Shown: positions 18,599 through 28,236, counted from the stretch's first letter. The stretch: 64,000 bases of DNA from Mycolicibacterium doricum (GCF_010728155.1 NZ_AP022605.1:124001-188000), one strand, 5' to 3'. Made by a program: numbers and translations. The notes: generated by a model from the sequence alone, not told the origin.

Positions 18599-19501
18599 GT
18601 GGGGATCGCAGCGATACAGTCCCGGATCCGGGCAGCACTGGTGTCCTACGCGGCGGGGGATGCGGCCGGCGTGCCGTGGGAGGGTTGCGCGGAGGTTCCC
18701 CGCACCGGCATCGACGAACTGCCGCGCCGTGGGGACTGGCCGCCCGGCGCCACCTCTGACGACACTGCGTTGACCCTGCTGGTCGCCGAGTACCTGCGCG
18801 ATCGCGGGCCGGTGGTGGACGAGGCGGACTTCCTGACCCGTCTGGCCGCCGCCGCACCACACATTCGCGGGATCGGGCCCAGCACCTCCGCGGCGGTCGA
18901 GCGTTTCCGTGCCGGCGGGGCGCTGCGCGCCGAGTCCGGTGACACGAACGGTGCCGCGATGCGTGTGCTGCCGATCGGGTGGGCGATCGCCGACGACGAT
19001 CTGCGCCGCACGGTCACCACGGGCCTGTCGCAAACCACCCACGGCGCCGCGCCGGCCGTCGCCGTCGCGTGCATCGCGTCGGCCATGGCGTCGGCGGCAG
19101 TCGACGGCGCGTCACCGTTGGATGCGGCCGACATCGAGATTGATTGGGCCACCAGGAAATACACCCTGGTGGACCTGAGGCCCGTACGAGCCGCCGTCGA
19201 GGGCCGGTGGCGGCCGGGCGTGAACGGGGTGTCGCTGGAGGCCGTCGATGCGGTGGCCGCCGTGGTGCACGCGGTTCGGCACGCCCTCACGCGCCGACTG
19301 CCGACCGCCGACGCACTGCGCTATGCGGTGTCCCTGGGCGGCGACACCGACACCACCGCGGCGATCGTGGGTGGGATCCTCGGCGGCCGCGCTCCGCGAG
19401 CCCCCGACATCCCGTGGCTTGACCGCGCCGAACTGCCCGACAGCGCCACACTCGACGGCCTCAGTGGGGCGCTGTCGGCACTCCGGTTGTCGACCGGGTG
19501 A
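18599..19501 (+). CDS. ADP-ribosylglycohydrolase (DraG/ARH) family protein
   Basis: 300-aa hydrolase predicted to remove ADP-ribose from proteins or small molecules. The dinuclear metal site is visible as TSDDTALT near residue 53 and SLGGDTDTTAAIVGGILGG near the C-terminus, and the GDAAGVPWEG opening is typical. GTG at 18599 follows GGGAG; an in-frame ATG at 18572 is the alternative. It is convergent with the small gene at 19503. Confidence 0.82.
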   Translation: MGIAAIQSRIRAALVSYAAGDAAGVPWEGCAEVPRTGIDELPRRGDWPPGATSDDTALTLLVAEYLRDRGPVVDEADFLTRLAAAAPHIRGIGPSTSAAVERFRAGGALRAESGDTNGAAMRVLPIGWAIADDDLRRTVTTGLSQTTHGAAPAVAVACIASAMASAAVDGASPLDAADIEIDWATRKYTLVDLRPVRAAVEGRWRPGVNGVSLEAVDAVAAVVHAVRHALTRRLPTADALRYAVSLGGDTDTTAAIVGGILGGRAPRAPDIPWLDRAELPDSATLDGLSGALSALRLSTG

Positions 19502-19502
19502 G

Positions 19503-19745
19503 TCAGTTGGTGGCCGGCCCCGCTGCCTTCGATCCCTGTAGTCGGCCCAGGAACTGATGGCAACGCCGGGCACGCTCGGAATCCTCGGACATCACCTGTT
19601 CGAAGAACGACGCGACGTCGTCGAGTCCGGCGTTGCGGGCGTCGCGAACGTACTGCCCGTAGTCGTGTCCGGCCTTGAGCGAGTGGTACTGAACCGAGAT
19701 CAGGTCAAATGTCACGTCGTCGAAGCCGGTCTCTCCGGTGGCCAT
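19503..19745 (-). CDS. Conserved small mycobacterial protein, likely SigF-controlled
   Basis: 80-aa soluble, mostly helical and acidic protein (FDLISVQYHSLKAGHDYGQY) of unknown function. AAAGGAGA precedes the ATG at 19745, one of the best ribosome sites in the window. About 68 bp further upstream is a GGTTT-N15-GGGTA promoter of the mycobacterial SigF type (19813-19837). The content and promoter suggest a stress or stationary-phase protein. Confidence 0.75.
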   Translation of the reverse strand: MATGETGFDDVTFDLISVQYHSLKAGHDYGQYVRDARNAGLDDVASFFEQVMSEDSERARRCHQFLGRLQGSKAAGPATN

Positions 19746-19758
19746 GTCGTCTCCTTTT

Positions 19759-19797
19759 CTACGTTGGGTTTTCTACGTTGGGTTTCCTACGTTGGGG
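19759..19797. repeat. 14-bp tandem repeat in the 5' leader of the 19503-19745 gene
   Basis: Three copies of CTACGTTGGGTTTT with small changes in the last one, with a 14-bp period. They lie between the SigF-like promoter and the ribosome site, so they are in the 5' UTR of the leftward transcript. Confidence 0.8.
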
Positions 19798-19812
19798 TGG
19801 ATGCGGCCGCAC

Positions 19813-19837
19813 TACCCCGCAGCCCACGGCGCAAACC
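19813..19837 (-). promoter_or_regulatory. SigF-type promoter (GGTTT-N15-GGGTA)
   Basis: On the minus strand GGTTT (19837-19833) is followed after exactly 15 bases by GGGTA (19817-19813), matching the mycobacterial SigF consensus of GGTTT, 15-17 bases, GGGTA. Transcription would run left into the 80-aa gene starting at 19745. Confidence 0.6.
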
Positions 19838-19839
19838 CC

Positions 19840-19875
19840 ACTGGGTGAGTGTTTGAGACTGGGTGAATGTTTGAG
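19840..19875. repeat. Two 18-bp direct repeats ACTGGGTGA(G/A)TGTTTGAG
   Basis: Adjacent copies at 19840-19857 and 19858-19875, differing at one base, just upstream of the SigF-like -35 element as seen from the leftward gene. They could bind a regulator of either flanking gene or be neutral. Confidence 0.75.
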
Positions 19876-19933
19876 CGGTTGGTCCACCGGTGAGCGGCGG
19901 GCTCCGGGCAACGTCTCGCCGAAGGAAAAGATC

Positions 19934-19978
19934 ATGAACGCACCACTTTTGGATCACTTCGGAGTGGAGGCGCCATGA
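19934..19978 (+). CDS. 14-aa leader-type peptide
   Basis: AAGGA at 19922 precedes ATG 19934, which opens MNAPLLDHFGVEAP and ends in ATGA overlapping the start of the decayed DUF6098 gene. The overlap and ribosome site suggest a once-coupled leader ORF. Function unknown. Confidence 0.35.
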   Translation: MNAPLLDHFGVEAP

Positions 19979-20366
19979 CGATGCACACTGCGCCGAAGCC
20001 GCTGCCGATCGACTCACTCGACGAACTCGTGGATCTGGTGATCCGACAGCCCGACGTCTACCTGCGGTATTCAGCGGACCCGGCACCGGCCAACACCAGG
20101 CCGCGACTGCGATTACGAGGCCGAAGTGCTGATGCCGGGTCTGTCGGTCAGCGCCATCGCGCCGGAGCCGTGATGGCCACGGCCCGCGCAGGACTGGATC
20201 GCCCGGCGCATCAGGCAGTACGCGCAATGACACGAACCCGGCCGGTTCCCGTGGGTACTGACCGGCCGGGTGGTCGGGCACGGACCTGACCACGAACCTT
20301 TGGTGACCGATATACGCCCGATCGCCGCGCTGAGCGAACCGACACTGGCCGGCGCCGCCCCGTCAC
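19975..20366 (+). pseudogene. DUF6098-family gene, inactivated by a frameshift and two stops
   Basis: The start is intact (LPIDSLDELVDLVIRQPDVY, YLRYSADP). The family sequence then continues in another frame (DCDYEAEVLMPGLSVSAIAP from 20105), broken by TGA at 20171, where homologs have a second Trp in PEPWW, and by TGA at 20228, and resumes as RFPWVLTGRVVGHGPDHEPL. This is the layout of a DUF6098 protein as I remember the family. The current readable product is a meaningless 104-aa chimera. Confidence 0.75.
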
Positions 20367-20367
20367 G

Positions 20368-20664
20368 TCAGGCGCAGTCGGCGCAGATCGTCGTTCCGTT
20401 CGTGTCGCGAGCCAGCCGGCTGCGGTGGAACACGAGGAAACAGCTGCTGCAGGTGAACTCGTCGGCCTGCTTGGGGACGACCCGCACGGTGAGCTCTTCA
20501 CCGGAGAGGTCGGCGCCGGGCAGGTCGATGGAGTCGATCGGGTCGGAATCCTCGAGGTCGAGAACCGTCGTGCGGGCGTCGGCACGCCCCACTGGCAGTT
20601 CGTCGAGCGAGTCGGATTCCAGGTCGTCTTGCTTACGGCGAGGGGCGTCGTAGTCAACGGTCAT
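20368..20664 (-). CDS. DUF4193 family protein
   Basis: 98-aa conserved actinobacterial protein. The hallmark segments are present: DYDAPRR at the start, LPGADLSGEELTVRV, PKQADEFTCSSCFLV and the terminal CADCA. The two Cys pairs (CSSC and CADC) probably bind a zinc ion. The role is unknown; related proteins are abundant in mycobacteria. The decayed DUF6098 gene runs toward it. Confidence 0.85.
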   Translation of the reverse strand: MTVDYDAPRRKQDDLESDSLDELPVGRADARTTVLDLEDSDPIDSIDLPGADLSGEELTVRVVPKQADEFTCSSCFLVFHRSRLARDTNGTTICADCA

Positions 20665-20764
20665 GATGGCTGCCTCTTAGGTTGTCGGCGGGTACTGCAG
20701 AGCACTCAACGGACGCTGATCGCCCAATGTTCCCGTCCACCGACTCGCCAAACACTTCAGCTGG

Positions 20765-22969
20765 TTACGGATCGCGCGGCAACCCGAGCAGCCGTTCGGC
20801 GATGATGTTGAGCTGGACCTCCGACGTGCCGCCGTAGATCGTCGTGGCGCGGCTGCCCAGCAGGTATTCCGCCCATTTGAGCTCGAGCGACCCCGGTTCC
20901 GCGAGCACGCCGTCGGTGCCGAACGACGACACCGCGAACTCCGCGTACCCTTGACCGGTCTTCATCGACAGCAGCTTGGAGATTGCGGCCGACGGCATGG
21001 CGTCGCCGCCGGCGAGCGTCAGCAGCGTCGAACGAAGATTCAGCAGTTTGGCGGCGTGGCCTTCGGCGATCAGCTGGCCGGCTTTGTTCTGTCCGACCTG
21101 GTCGAAGTGCCCGTCGCGGATGAATTCGACGAAACCGTCGAGCGTGGCCAAGAACGGCGGCTCACTGCTGCCGATCGACACCCGCTCGTTGGTCAGGGTG
21201 TTGCGGCTGACCTCCCAGCCGCGGTTGACCTCGCCGAGCACCAGGTCGTCGGGGACGAACACGTCGTCGATGAACACGGTGTTGAACATCGCGTTGCCGG
21301 TCAGTTCGCGTAGCGGTTTCACCTCGACGCCTTCGCTGTTCATGTCGAGCAGGAAGTAGGTGATGCCGTTGTGTTTGGGCGCGCTCGGATCCGTCCGGGC
21401 AAGCAGCGCGCCCCACTGGGAGAACTGTGCCCCGGTGGTCCAGATTTTCTGGCCGGTGATCCGCCAGCCGCCGTCGACCTTGGTGGCCTTGGTGGTCAGG
21501 CTGGCCAGATCCGATCCGGCGCCCGGTTCGGAGAACAGCTGGCACCAGATCATCTCGCCGCGGAAGGTGGGCGGCAGGAAGCGCTGCTTCTGTTCGTCGG
21601 TGCCGAACGCGACGATCGACGGGATCAGCCACGCGGCGATCCCCATCTGGGGGCGCTTGACCCGGCCGGAGGTGAACTCCTGGGCGATGATGATCTGCTC
21701 GACCGGGCCGGCCCCACGACCCCACGGGGCGGGAAGGTGCGGCACCACCCAACCCCCCTCGGCGATCGCGACGGTCCGCTCCTGCCGCGGTAGCGCCTTG
21801 AGCGCGGCGACCTCGGCGCGGATTTCCTCGCGCAGCTTCTCGGTGTCGGGATCGAGGTCGATGTTGATCGGACGCATCCCCGTGGCGGTGGCGGTGTCGA
21901 CGACGTACTGCGGATAGTCGGCGCGCCGGCCGAACGCCGCGGCGAGCGCCAGCGCGCGGCGGTAGTAGACGTTGGTGTCATGCTCCCAGGTGAAGCCGAT
22001 CCCACCGTGCACCTGGATGCACTCCTGGACGCAGTGCTGCGCGGCGGTCGGCGCCAATGTGGCGGCGACGGCGGCAGCGAATTCGAAGTGTGGTTCTCCC
22101 GTCGCGTTTGAGCGAACATCGTCGAGTGCGCGGGCGGCATCCCACACCGCGGCGGTGGCCCGCTCGGTCTGGGCGATCATGTCGGCGCACTTGTGCTTGA
22201 TGGCCTGGAACTGACCGATCGGCCTGCCGAACTGTTCGCGGATCTTCGCGTACCCGGACGCGGTGTCGGTCGCCCACCGCGCCACCCCGATGGCCTCGGC
22301 GGACAGCAGCGTGACGATCAGGGCCCGCGCCATCGGGCGGGTCAGGGTGCGCAGCACCCGGTCGTCACCGATCTCCACGGCGTTCGCCCGCACATGCGCG
22401 ACGGGTCGCAGCGGGTCGATGCCCGCCACGGGTTCGATCTCGAGTTGGTCGGCGTCGAAGACCACCCACTCGGCGCCGCTGCTCTCGTCGTCGAGACCGG
22501 CGACCGGCAGCACGAGCACGGAAGCCTGGGCGGCGGCGGGGACGGCCCGCACCTCGCCCCGGATCACCAGCCCGTCGGCATGCCGGGTCGCGGTCAGCCC
22601 AGAGTCGATCGCGTAGGCGGCGATGACCTCACCCGAGGCCAGGGCGCCGAGCATCTTGGCATCCGGATCGTGGGCGGCGATCAGCGCGCTGGCGATGGCT
22701 GACGGCACGAACGGTCCGGGGACCGCGCCGTAACCGAATTCCGCGAGCACGATCGCGAGTTCGAGGATGCCGAAGCCTTGTCCGCCTGCGGACTCGGGCA
22801 GGTGCACACCGTGGAGCCCCTGCTCCGCCGCCGCCTTCCAGAACGCAGGAGGGTTGGGGATCGGATTCTCGAGTGCGTCATGGAGCACTTCCGAGGGCGC
22901 CACCCGCGCGACCAGGGAACGCACCGAGTCGGCGAGGTCGTTGTGCTCTTCGATGATGGCGATGGGCAT
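20765..22969 (-). CDS. fadE6: Tandem-domain acyl-CoA dehydrogenase FadE6-like
   Basis: 734-aa FAD enzyme made of two acyl-CoA dehydrogenase units in one chain. It oxidises acyl-CoA at the alpha-beta bond in beta-oxidation. The first unit ends with QVHGGIGFTWEHDTNVYYRR; the second carries the FAD/substrate strand (WRITGQKIWTTGAQFS) and ends TIYGGTSEVQLNIIAERLLG. The ATG at 22969 is chosen over the far longer open frame. Length and place next to fadD2 fit Rv0271c. Confidence 0.88.
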   Translation of the reverse strand: MPIAIIEEHNDLADSVRSLVARVAPSEVLHDALENPIPNPPAFWKAAAEQGLHGVHLPESAGGQGFGILELAIVLAEFGYGAVPGPFVPSAIASALIAAHDPDAKMLGALASGEVIAAYAIDSGLTATRHADGLVIRGEVRAVPAAAQASVLVLPVAGLDDESSGAEWVVFDADQLEIEPVAGIDPLRPVAHVRANAVEIGDDRVLRTLTRPMARALIVTLLSAEAIGVARWATDTASGYAKIREQFGRPIGQFQAIKHKCADMIAQTERATAAVWDAARALDDVRSNATGEPHFEFAAAVAATLAPTAAQHCVQECIQVHGGIGFTWEHDTNVYYRRALALAAAFGRRADYPQYVVDTATATGMRPINIDLDPDTEKLREEIRAEVAALKALPRQERTVAIAEGGWVVPHLPAPWGRGAGPVEQIIIAQEFTSGRVKRPQMGIAAWLIPSIVAFGTDEQKQRFLPPTFRGEMIWCQLFSEPGAGSDLASLTTKATKVDGGWRITGQKIWTTGAQFSQWGALLARTDPSAPKHNGITYFLLDMNSEGVEVKPLRELTGNAMFNTVFIDDVFVPDDLVLGEVNRGWEVSRNTLTNERVSIGSSEPPFLATLDGFVEFIRDGHFDQVGQNKAGQLIAEGHAAKLLNLRSTLLTLAGGDAMPSAAISKLLSMKTGQGYAEFAVSSFGTDGVLAEPGSLELKWAEYLLGSRATTIYGGTSEVQLNIIAERLLGLPRDP

Positions 22970-23123
22970 AGCTTCGTTGCCTTCCCTATTAACCGCTTGG
23001 TCGGGAGCTAGGTTACCCCGCGCCCCGGGCGGGCGGGACCTCTCCGGTGCACCCATCTCGACACCCGTCGATGTGGCAGACAGAATCAGGAGCATCCGTT
23101 CTCCGGCATTCAGGGGGTGGCCG

Positions 23124-24029
23124 ATGATGGTCAGCGAACCGGTTCCAGAGGTCGAGCGTTCGGTCAATGCACCGACCCAACCCGGCGCGCTGATTCCCGC
23201 GCCGGCCCGGCGCTCCGCCAGCATGCAGGACGGTCTGATGGGCGTCGCGCTGCTGGCCGGACCGGCGAACGTGATCATGCAGTTGGCCCGTCCCGGCGTC
23301 GGTTACGGAGTGCTGGAGAGCCGCGTGGAGAGCGGCCGCCTGGACCTGCATCCGATCAAACGCGCCCGGACCACATTCACGTACCTGGCCGTCGCCACCC
23401 GCGGGAGTGCCGCGCAGAAGGCGGCGTTTCGCCGGGCCGTGAACAAGGCGCACGCGCAGGTGTACTCCACCGACGAGAGCCCCGTGAAGTACCACGCCTT
23501 CGACAAGGACCTGCAGTTGTGGGTCGCGGCCTGTCTCTACCAGGGCGCGGTAGAGGTGTTCCGGCTCTTCGTCGGCGAAATGGACGACCAGACCGCCGAA
23601 GAGCACTACCGCGACAGCATGACGATGGGCACCACGCTTCAGGTGCCGCCGCAGATGTGGCCCGCCGACCGGGCGGCGTTCGACGAGTACTGGCAGGAAT
23701 CGCTGGAGAAGGTGCACATCGACGACACCGTCCGCGATTACCTCTATCCGATCGCGGCGTCGCGTCTGCGCGGACTGAGGCTGCCGCCGCCACTGCAGCG
23801 GCGCAACGAAGAACTCGCGCTGCTCATCACCACCGGCTTCTTGCCGCAGCGCTTCCGCGACGAGATGCGGTTGCCGTGGGACGCCGAGCGGCAGCGACGT
23901 TTCGACCGGCTCATCGGCGTGCTGCGCACCGTCAACCACGCGCTGCCCAGGTTCATCCGGCAGTTCCCGTTCAATGTGCTGCTCAGGGATCTCGACCGTC
24001 GCATCCGCACAGGGCGCCCACTGATCTGA
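23124..24029 (+). CDS. DUF2236 / MpaB-like oxygenase-related protein (Rv0276-like)
   Basis: 301-aa protein of the DUF2236 family, related to the latex-clearing and MpaB oxygenase fold. The family pattern is seen in [38 protein letters not shown] and the conserved [13 protein letters not shown]. Mycobacterial members are of unknown substrate. The adjacent ATGs at 23124 and 23127 follow CAGGGGG. It is divergent from fadE6. Confidence 0.75.
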   Translation: MMVSEPVPEVERSVNAPTQPGALIPAPARRSASMQDGLMGVALLAGPANVIMQLARPGVGYGVLESRVESGRLDLHPIKRARTTFTYLAVATRGSAAQKAAFRRAVNKAHAQVYSTDESPVKYHAFDKDLQLWVAACLYQGAVEVFRLFVGEMDDQTAEEHYRDSMTMGTTLQVPPQMWPADRAAFDEYWQESLEKVHIDDTVRDYLYPIAASRLRGLRLPPPLQRRNEELALLITTGFLPQRFRDEMRLPWDAERQRRFDRLIGVLRTVNHALPRFIRQFPFNVLLRDLDRRIRTGRPLI

Positions 24030-24045
24030 CGCGTATAACCGAGAC

Positions 24046-24939
24046 GTGCGCAATGACAACGATTCATGGGACATCACCACCGGCGTCGGATCCACGGCGC
24101 TGTTCGTAGCGGCGTCGCGGGCCCTGGAGGCCCGTAAGCCGGACCCGCTCGCCGTCGACCCGTACGCGGAGGTCTTCTGCCGAGCCGTCGGTGGTGCATG
24201 GGCCGATCTGTTCGACGGCGCGGCGCCCGACCACATCCTGCATTCGCCTTTCGGCAAGCAGTTCGTCAACTTCCAGGGCGCCCGCACGAAGTACTTCGAC
24301 GCCTACTTCGCTGCGGCGTCGGCGGCGGGTGTGCAGCAGGTCGTGCTGCTGGCGGCGGGCCTGGACTCGCGTGCCTACCGCCTGCCGTGGCCCGACGGCA
24401 CCGTCGTGTACGAACTCGACCAGCCGCGGGTCCTCGAGTTCAAGCGGGAGGTGCTTGCCGACCGCGGTGAGACGCCGGCGGCACAGCGCCGCGAGGTGGC
24501 GGTCGACCTGCGCGACGACTGGGCCGGTGCGCTGACCGCGGCCGGGTTCGACCCGGCCCGACCCTCGGCGTGGCTCGCCGAAGGGCTGCTGGTCTACCTA
24601 CCCGCCACCGCGCAGGAGGCGCTGTTTGGCGGGATCGACGCGATGTCGGCCGCGAACAGCTGCGCTGCCGTCGAGGAGTCGGTGCCGATGCCCGCCGAGC
24701 TGTTCGGGTTCAAGCGCGATGAGGAGCGGGCGGCCGGCGACGACGGGACCTTCTTCACACTTGTGTACAACGAACGGCATGCCCCGGCCGAAGAGTGGTT
24801 CGCCGAGCGGGGATGGAATGCAGAACCCACGACGCTGTCCGACTATCTCCCGCGTCTGGGGCGACCGGCTGACCTCGACGACCCCGAGGCCCGCGCGATG
24901 ACCAGCGCAATACGACTGGTCACCGCGACCAAGGTGTGA
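24046..24939 (+). CDS. Putative SAM-dependent methyltransferase (Rv0281-like, TIGR00027 family)
   Basis: 297-aa member of the large mycobacterial family of putative O-methyltransferases. The family marks are [19 protein letters not shown] at the N-terminus, [24 protein letters not shown] (SAM motif I), VYELDQP and [10 protein letters not shown]. The GTG at 24046 begins 17 bp after the DUF2236 gene, so the two are likely co-transcribed. Substrate is unknown. Confidence 0.85.
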   Translation: MRNDNDSWDITTGVGSTALFVAASRALEARKPDPLAVDPYAEVFCRAVGGAWADLFDGAAPDHILHSPFGKQFVNFQGARTKYFDAYFAAASAAGVQQVVLLAAGLDSRAYRLPWPDGTVVYELDQPRVLEFKREVLADRGETPAAQRREVAVDLRDDWAGALTAAGFDPARPSAWLAEGLLVYLPATAQEALFGGIDAMSAANSCAAVEESVPMPAELFGFKRDEERAAGDDGTFFTLVYNERHAPAEEWFAERGWNAEPTTLSDYLPRLGRPADLDDPEARAMTSAIRLVTATKV

Positions 24940-25170
24940 GCGCCGTCACCAATTCGGGGACCGCCTCCGGTGGCCACGGTGCATGCGGAACCCATTGCGT
25001 CGACGAGGCACCGTGGGTGATTCGCCGCTGCTTGCCTGCTACGTCGCTCTGTGGACGGCACTCCAGCCATGGTGACCCCTCGTCCGGTCGGTGCGCTCTG
25101 TTCACCCCGAGGTAACCGTCGGCCCATACTCTGTGGGAGCCGTCCGACAGTGAACCAGGAGTGCCAATTC

Positions 25171-27033
25171 GTGTCGTCTCACCCGGCCCCAGTGACCGAA
25201 TCCCGGACGTCCCCCGATGGCGCGCCCGGCGTGCTGATCGAGGAGTTGGACGAGCTGATCGGCCACTTGCTTCCCGCGGAGACAGCATGGTCGGAATGGC
25301 TGCAGGAGGTGAGTCCGGAATACCGTTTCAGTGCGCGGAACATGGTCCACTACTGGGCCCTTCGGCAACGCGACCTCCGGCGAATGCAGTCCCGGCTGGC
25401 ATCCTTCGGCCTGTCGTCATTGGGGCGCAGTGAACCGCATGTGGAGGGGACGCTGCGGCTCGTCCGCGCGGCGGCTGCCGCGATGGGCGGTGATCCATGG
25501 CACCGGCCGGAAAGCGGCGACGTCGACCTCGAACGAGGACGGGAACTGTTGCGGTCCCGCGCCGTCGAACTGCTGGGGTCGCCACCCGCGGACCGCCGGA
25601 CCCGCATCATGGTGACTCTCCCATCGGCGGCGGCGACGGACTCCGGACTGGTCCGCGAACTCGTCGAACGGGGCATGAACCTGGCGCGCATCAACTGTGC
25701 CCACGACGGCCCCGCCGCGTGGTCGGCAATGGCCGCGCATGTCCGCAGCGCGAGCGAGGTCACCGGCCTCCCATGCCTCATAGCGATGGATCTGGCCGGC
25801 CCGAAGCTGCGCACTGGGCCGCTTCAGCCCGGGCCGCGGGTCGTCAAGATCCGCCCTACTCGCGATGCGCTCGGCCAAGTGCTGGCACCTGCGCGGGCCT
25901 GGCTCACGAGCGCTGAGAACCCCTCACCCGTACCGGAACCCGGACTGGTCACCGTCCCCGTCGACGGTGGGTGGCTGGCGCGGCGACAGGACGGCGATGT
26001 GGTCCGGCTACGCGACAGCCGTGGCGCCAAGCGCGCATTCGTGTTGACCGAACCCACCGCGACTGCCGAGGGTGTACTGGCAACCGGTGTCAAGACGACC
26101 TACCTCACCAGCGGTACCGTTCTGCACGTCGACGGCATCCACGATCCCTGCCCGGTCGGTCTGCTGCCAGCTCGAGAGCAGAGCCTGGTGTTGAATCGGG
26201 GCGACGTGTTGACCGTGACGAGGGACCTCTCGCCGGCGCCCGCCGACTACGGCGGCGCACCATGGATCGGTTGCACGCTTCCGGAGGTCTTCGACAACGT
26301 CCTTGTCGGCCAAGCAATCCGGTTCGACGACGGCCGGATCGGCGGTGAGGTCATCGCGGTGGAGCGCGACAGCCTGCGTGTGCGTATCGATCATGCTGGG
26401 TTCGGCGGCTCGAAGCTCCGTGAGGGCAAGGGCATCAACGTGCCCGACACCCATCTTCCGGTGGCGGCCCTGACCGACAAGGACGTGGCCGACCTTGCGA
26501 CGGTCGTCGACATCGCCGACATCGTGCAGATGTCGTTCGTGCAGCGGCCCTCCGACATCGAGCGGCTGCATCAGGAGCTGCACCGGCTCGGTGGTGACGG
26601 GTTGGGGGTGGTGCTGAAGATCGAGACCAGGCGGGCGTTCGAACGGTTGCCCCAACTGCTGCTCACCGCGATGCGGCGGCCCGGTGTCGGTGTGATGATT
26701 GCGCGCGGTGATCTCGCCGTCGAGGTGGGTTACGAACGGTTGGCGGAGGTGCAGGAGGAGATCCTCTGGCTCTGCGAGGCGGCGCACCTACCGGTGATCT
26801 GGGCGACCCAGGTGCTCGAGCAGTTGGCTAAGAGTGGGCTCCCCTCGCGCGCCGAGATCAGCGATGCGGCGATGGCGGAGCGCGCTGAATGCGTCATGCT
26901 CAACAAAGGGCCGCATATCGCCGATGCGATCGCGGTGCTCGACGACATCCTGGGCAGGATGGACGAACATCACTACAAGAAGAACGCCCTTCTGCGGCAG
27001 CTGCATTCGTGGAAACCCGACGCGACCGGCTGA
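25171..27033 (+). CDS. Atypical pyruvate kinase-like protein (620 aa)
   Basis: Start GTG 25171 follows AGGAG. The N-terminal 130 aa is a helical extension absent from normal pyruvate kinases (about 470 aa). The pyruvate kinase barrel follows: RTRIMVTLPS, MNLARINCAHD, CLIAMDLAGPKLRTG, then a large inserted beta-rich segment, VLKIETRRAFERLPQ (catalytic Lys region), GVMIARGDLAVEVG and WATQVLEQLAKSGLPSRAEI. The normal C-terminal regulatory domain is missing. It may phosphorylate something other than ADP/pyruvate, or be a regulatory paralog; catalytic activity is inferred only. Confidence 0.75.
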   Translation: MSSHPAPVTESRTSPDGAPGVLIEELDELIGHLLPAETAWSEWLQEVSPEYRFSARNMVHYWALRQRDLRRMQSRLASFGLSSLGRSEPHVEGTLRLVRAAAAAMGGDPWHRPESGDVDLERGRELLRSRAVELLGSPPADRRTRIMVTLPSAAATDSGLVRELVERGMNLARINCAHDGPAAWSAMAAHVRSASEVTGLPCLIAMDLAGPKLRTGPLQPGPRVVKIRPTRDALGQVLAPARAWLTSAENPSPVPEPGLVTVPVDGGWLARRQDGDVVRLRDSRGAKRAFVLTEPTATAEGVLATGVKTTYLTSGTVLHVDGIHDPCPVGLLPAREQSLVLNRGDVLTVTRDLSPAPADYGGAPWIGCTLPEVFDNVLVGQAIRFDDGRIGGEVIAVERDSLRVRIDHAGFGGSKLREGKGINVPDTHLPVAALTDKDVADLATVVDIADIVQMSFVQRPSDIERLHQELHRLGGDGLGVVLKIETRRAFERLPQLLLTAMRRPGVGVMIARGDLAVEVGYERLAEVQEEILWLCEAAHLPVIWATQVLEQLAKSGLPSRAEISDAAMAERAECVMLNKGPHIADAIAVLDDILGRMDEHHYKKNALLRQLHSWKPDATG

Positions 27034-27044
27034 CGATCCGGACA

Positions 27045-27527
27045 TCAGGGACGGTAGGGCACGCCCACCGCGCGGTACACCCACTCGGGGGCAACGCCGA
27101 ACGCCAGCGACCGGGTCGGCAGCTCGGCGAGCACGTCGTCGGGGATGTCGCTCTTGTAGTGCAGGGACAGCTGTCCGCGTGAGCGCGGGTCGACCCGGCT
27201 GACGTCGACCTCGAGGTGCAGGCCGTCCGGTGCGACTTCGGCGCTGACTGGGCCGTCGGCGGGGGCGTCCCAGCGCTGGTCGATGGTCCGGCCGGCCAAA
27301 CCCGGCACGGTCGTCAGGGTGGCCAGGACCCGCTCGCGGGTCAGCACCAGTGCCCCGGTGTATCCGGAGACGCTTCCCGACACCCGCTTGCCGGGAATCG
27401 ACCCGGTGAATCGGCGGGTCACCGGCACGAACTCGGCGAGGCGCAGGATCCCCTCGGCCTCGGCAGCAGCGCGCATCTCGTGGGGCAACTTGCCGATCCG
27501 GAGCAACTTGCGCAGAAAGACGGCCAT
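27045..27527 (-). CDS. Conserved mycobacterial hypothetical protein (160 aa)
   Basis: ATG at 27527 starts MAVFLRKLLRIGKLP. The rest is beta-strand rich (RRFTGSIPGKRVSGSVSGYTGALVLT) and could be a small PH-like or lipocalin-like barrel. No catalytic motif or membrane segment is evident. It is convergent with the pyruvate kinase-like gene (11 bp between stops) and divergent from the PAP2 gene. Confidence 0.65.
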   Translation of the reverse strand: MAVFLRKLLRIGKLPHEMRAAAEAEGILRLAEFVPVTRRFTGSIPGKRVSGSVSGYTGALVLTRERVLATLTTVPGLAGRTIDQRWDAPADGPVSAEVAPDGLHLEVDVSRVDPRSRGQLSLHYKSDIPDDVLAELPTRSLAFGVAPEWVYRAVGVPYRP

Positions 27528-27573
27528 GTGCAGGCAGCCTAAAGGGCATCGGCGTGACTGGTAAACAGGCGTG

Positions 27574-28236
27574 ATGCCCAACCGTAACTGGTTGATCGGT
27601 TCGGCCTTGGTTGCCGTGGCGGTCTTCGCGTCGATGTGGATCGGGTACGCGCAGCACTGGCCGTGGCTGGCCGCCGCGGATGCAGCCGCCCTCGAACCGC
27701 TCGACCGCTTCGGTACCGCCCACCCCGCCTGGGTGACCGGGTGGCACATCTACTGCATCGTGCTGGGGCCGACGGTGCTGCGGCTCGCCGGTGTGGTACT
27801 CATCGCCGTCGCGGTGATCCGGCGCCGTTTCCGATGCGCGCTGTTTCTGGTGCTCACCGTCGAGTTGTCGGGGCTGCTGCTGGTGATCGCCAAGGCGGTT
27901 GCCGGACGTCAGCGTCCTGCCACCGCACTGGTGACCGCGCCGTCGACGTCGTTTCCCTCGGGCCACGCGCTGGGTCTGATGGTCATCGTGCTTGCGGCGC
28001 TGACCGTCGCCCTGCCGCAGCTGAGTCCCGCGGCACGGCGCTGGGCGATCGCGCTCGGCGTGGTCCTCATCGCGACGATCGGAGCTGGCCGTGTGGTGCT
28101 CAACGTCCATCACCCCTCCGACGTAGTGGCCGGTTGGGCGCTCGGATACGCCTACTTCGTGGTGTGCTGGTTGCTGTATCCGCCGCGGGTCAGTCCAACG
28201 GACGAAACACCGGCAGTACCCGGTACTCGGCGCTGA
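27574..28236 (+). CDS. PAP2-family membrane phosphatase
   Basis: 220-aa integral membrane protein with about six TM helices and the three PAP2 signature motifs: KAVAGRQRP, PSGHALG and the final HHPSDVVAGW. Members dephosphorylate phosphatidic acid, undecaprenyl pyrophosphate or similar lipids. ATG 27574 or GTG 27571 can start it. The last 47 bp overlap the 3' end of the PAP2-lipid kinase fusion on the other strand. Confidence 0.85.
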   Translation: MPNRNWLIGSALVAVAVFASMWIGYAQHWPWLAAADAAALEPLDRFGTAHPAWVTGWHIYCIVLGPTVLRLAGVVLIAVAVIRRRFRCALFLVLTVELSGLLLVIAKAVAGRQRPATALVTAPSTSFPSGHALGLMVIVLAALTVALPQLSPAARRWAIALGVVLIATIGAGRVVLNVHHPSDVVAGWALGYAYFVVCWLLYPPRVSPTDETPAVPGTRR

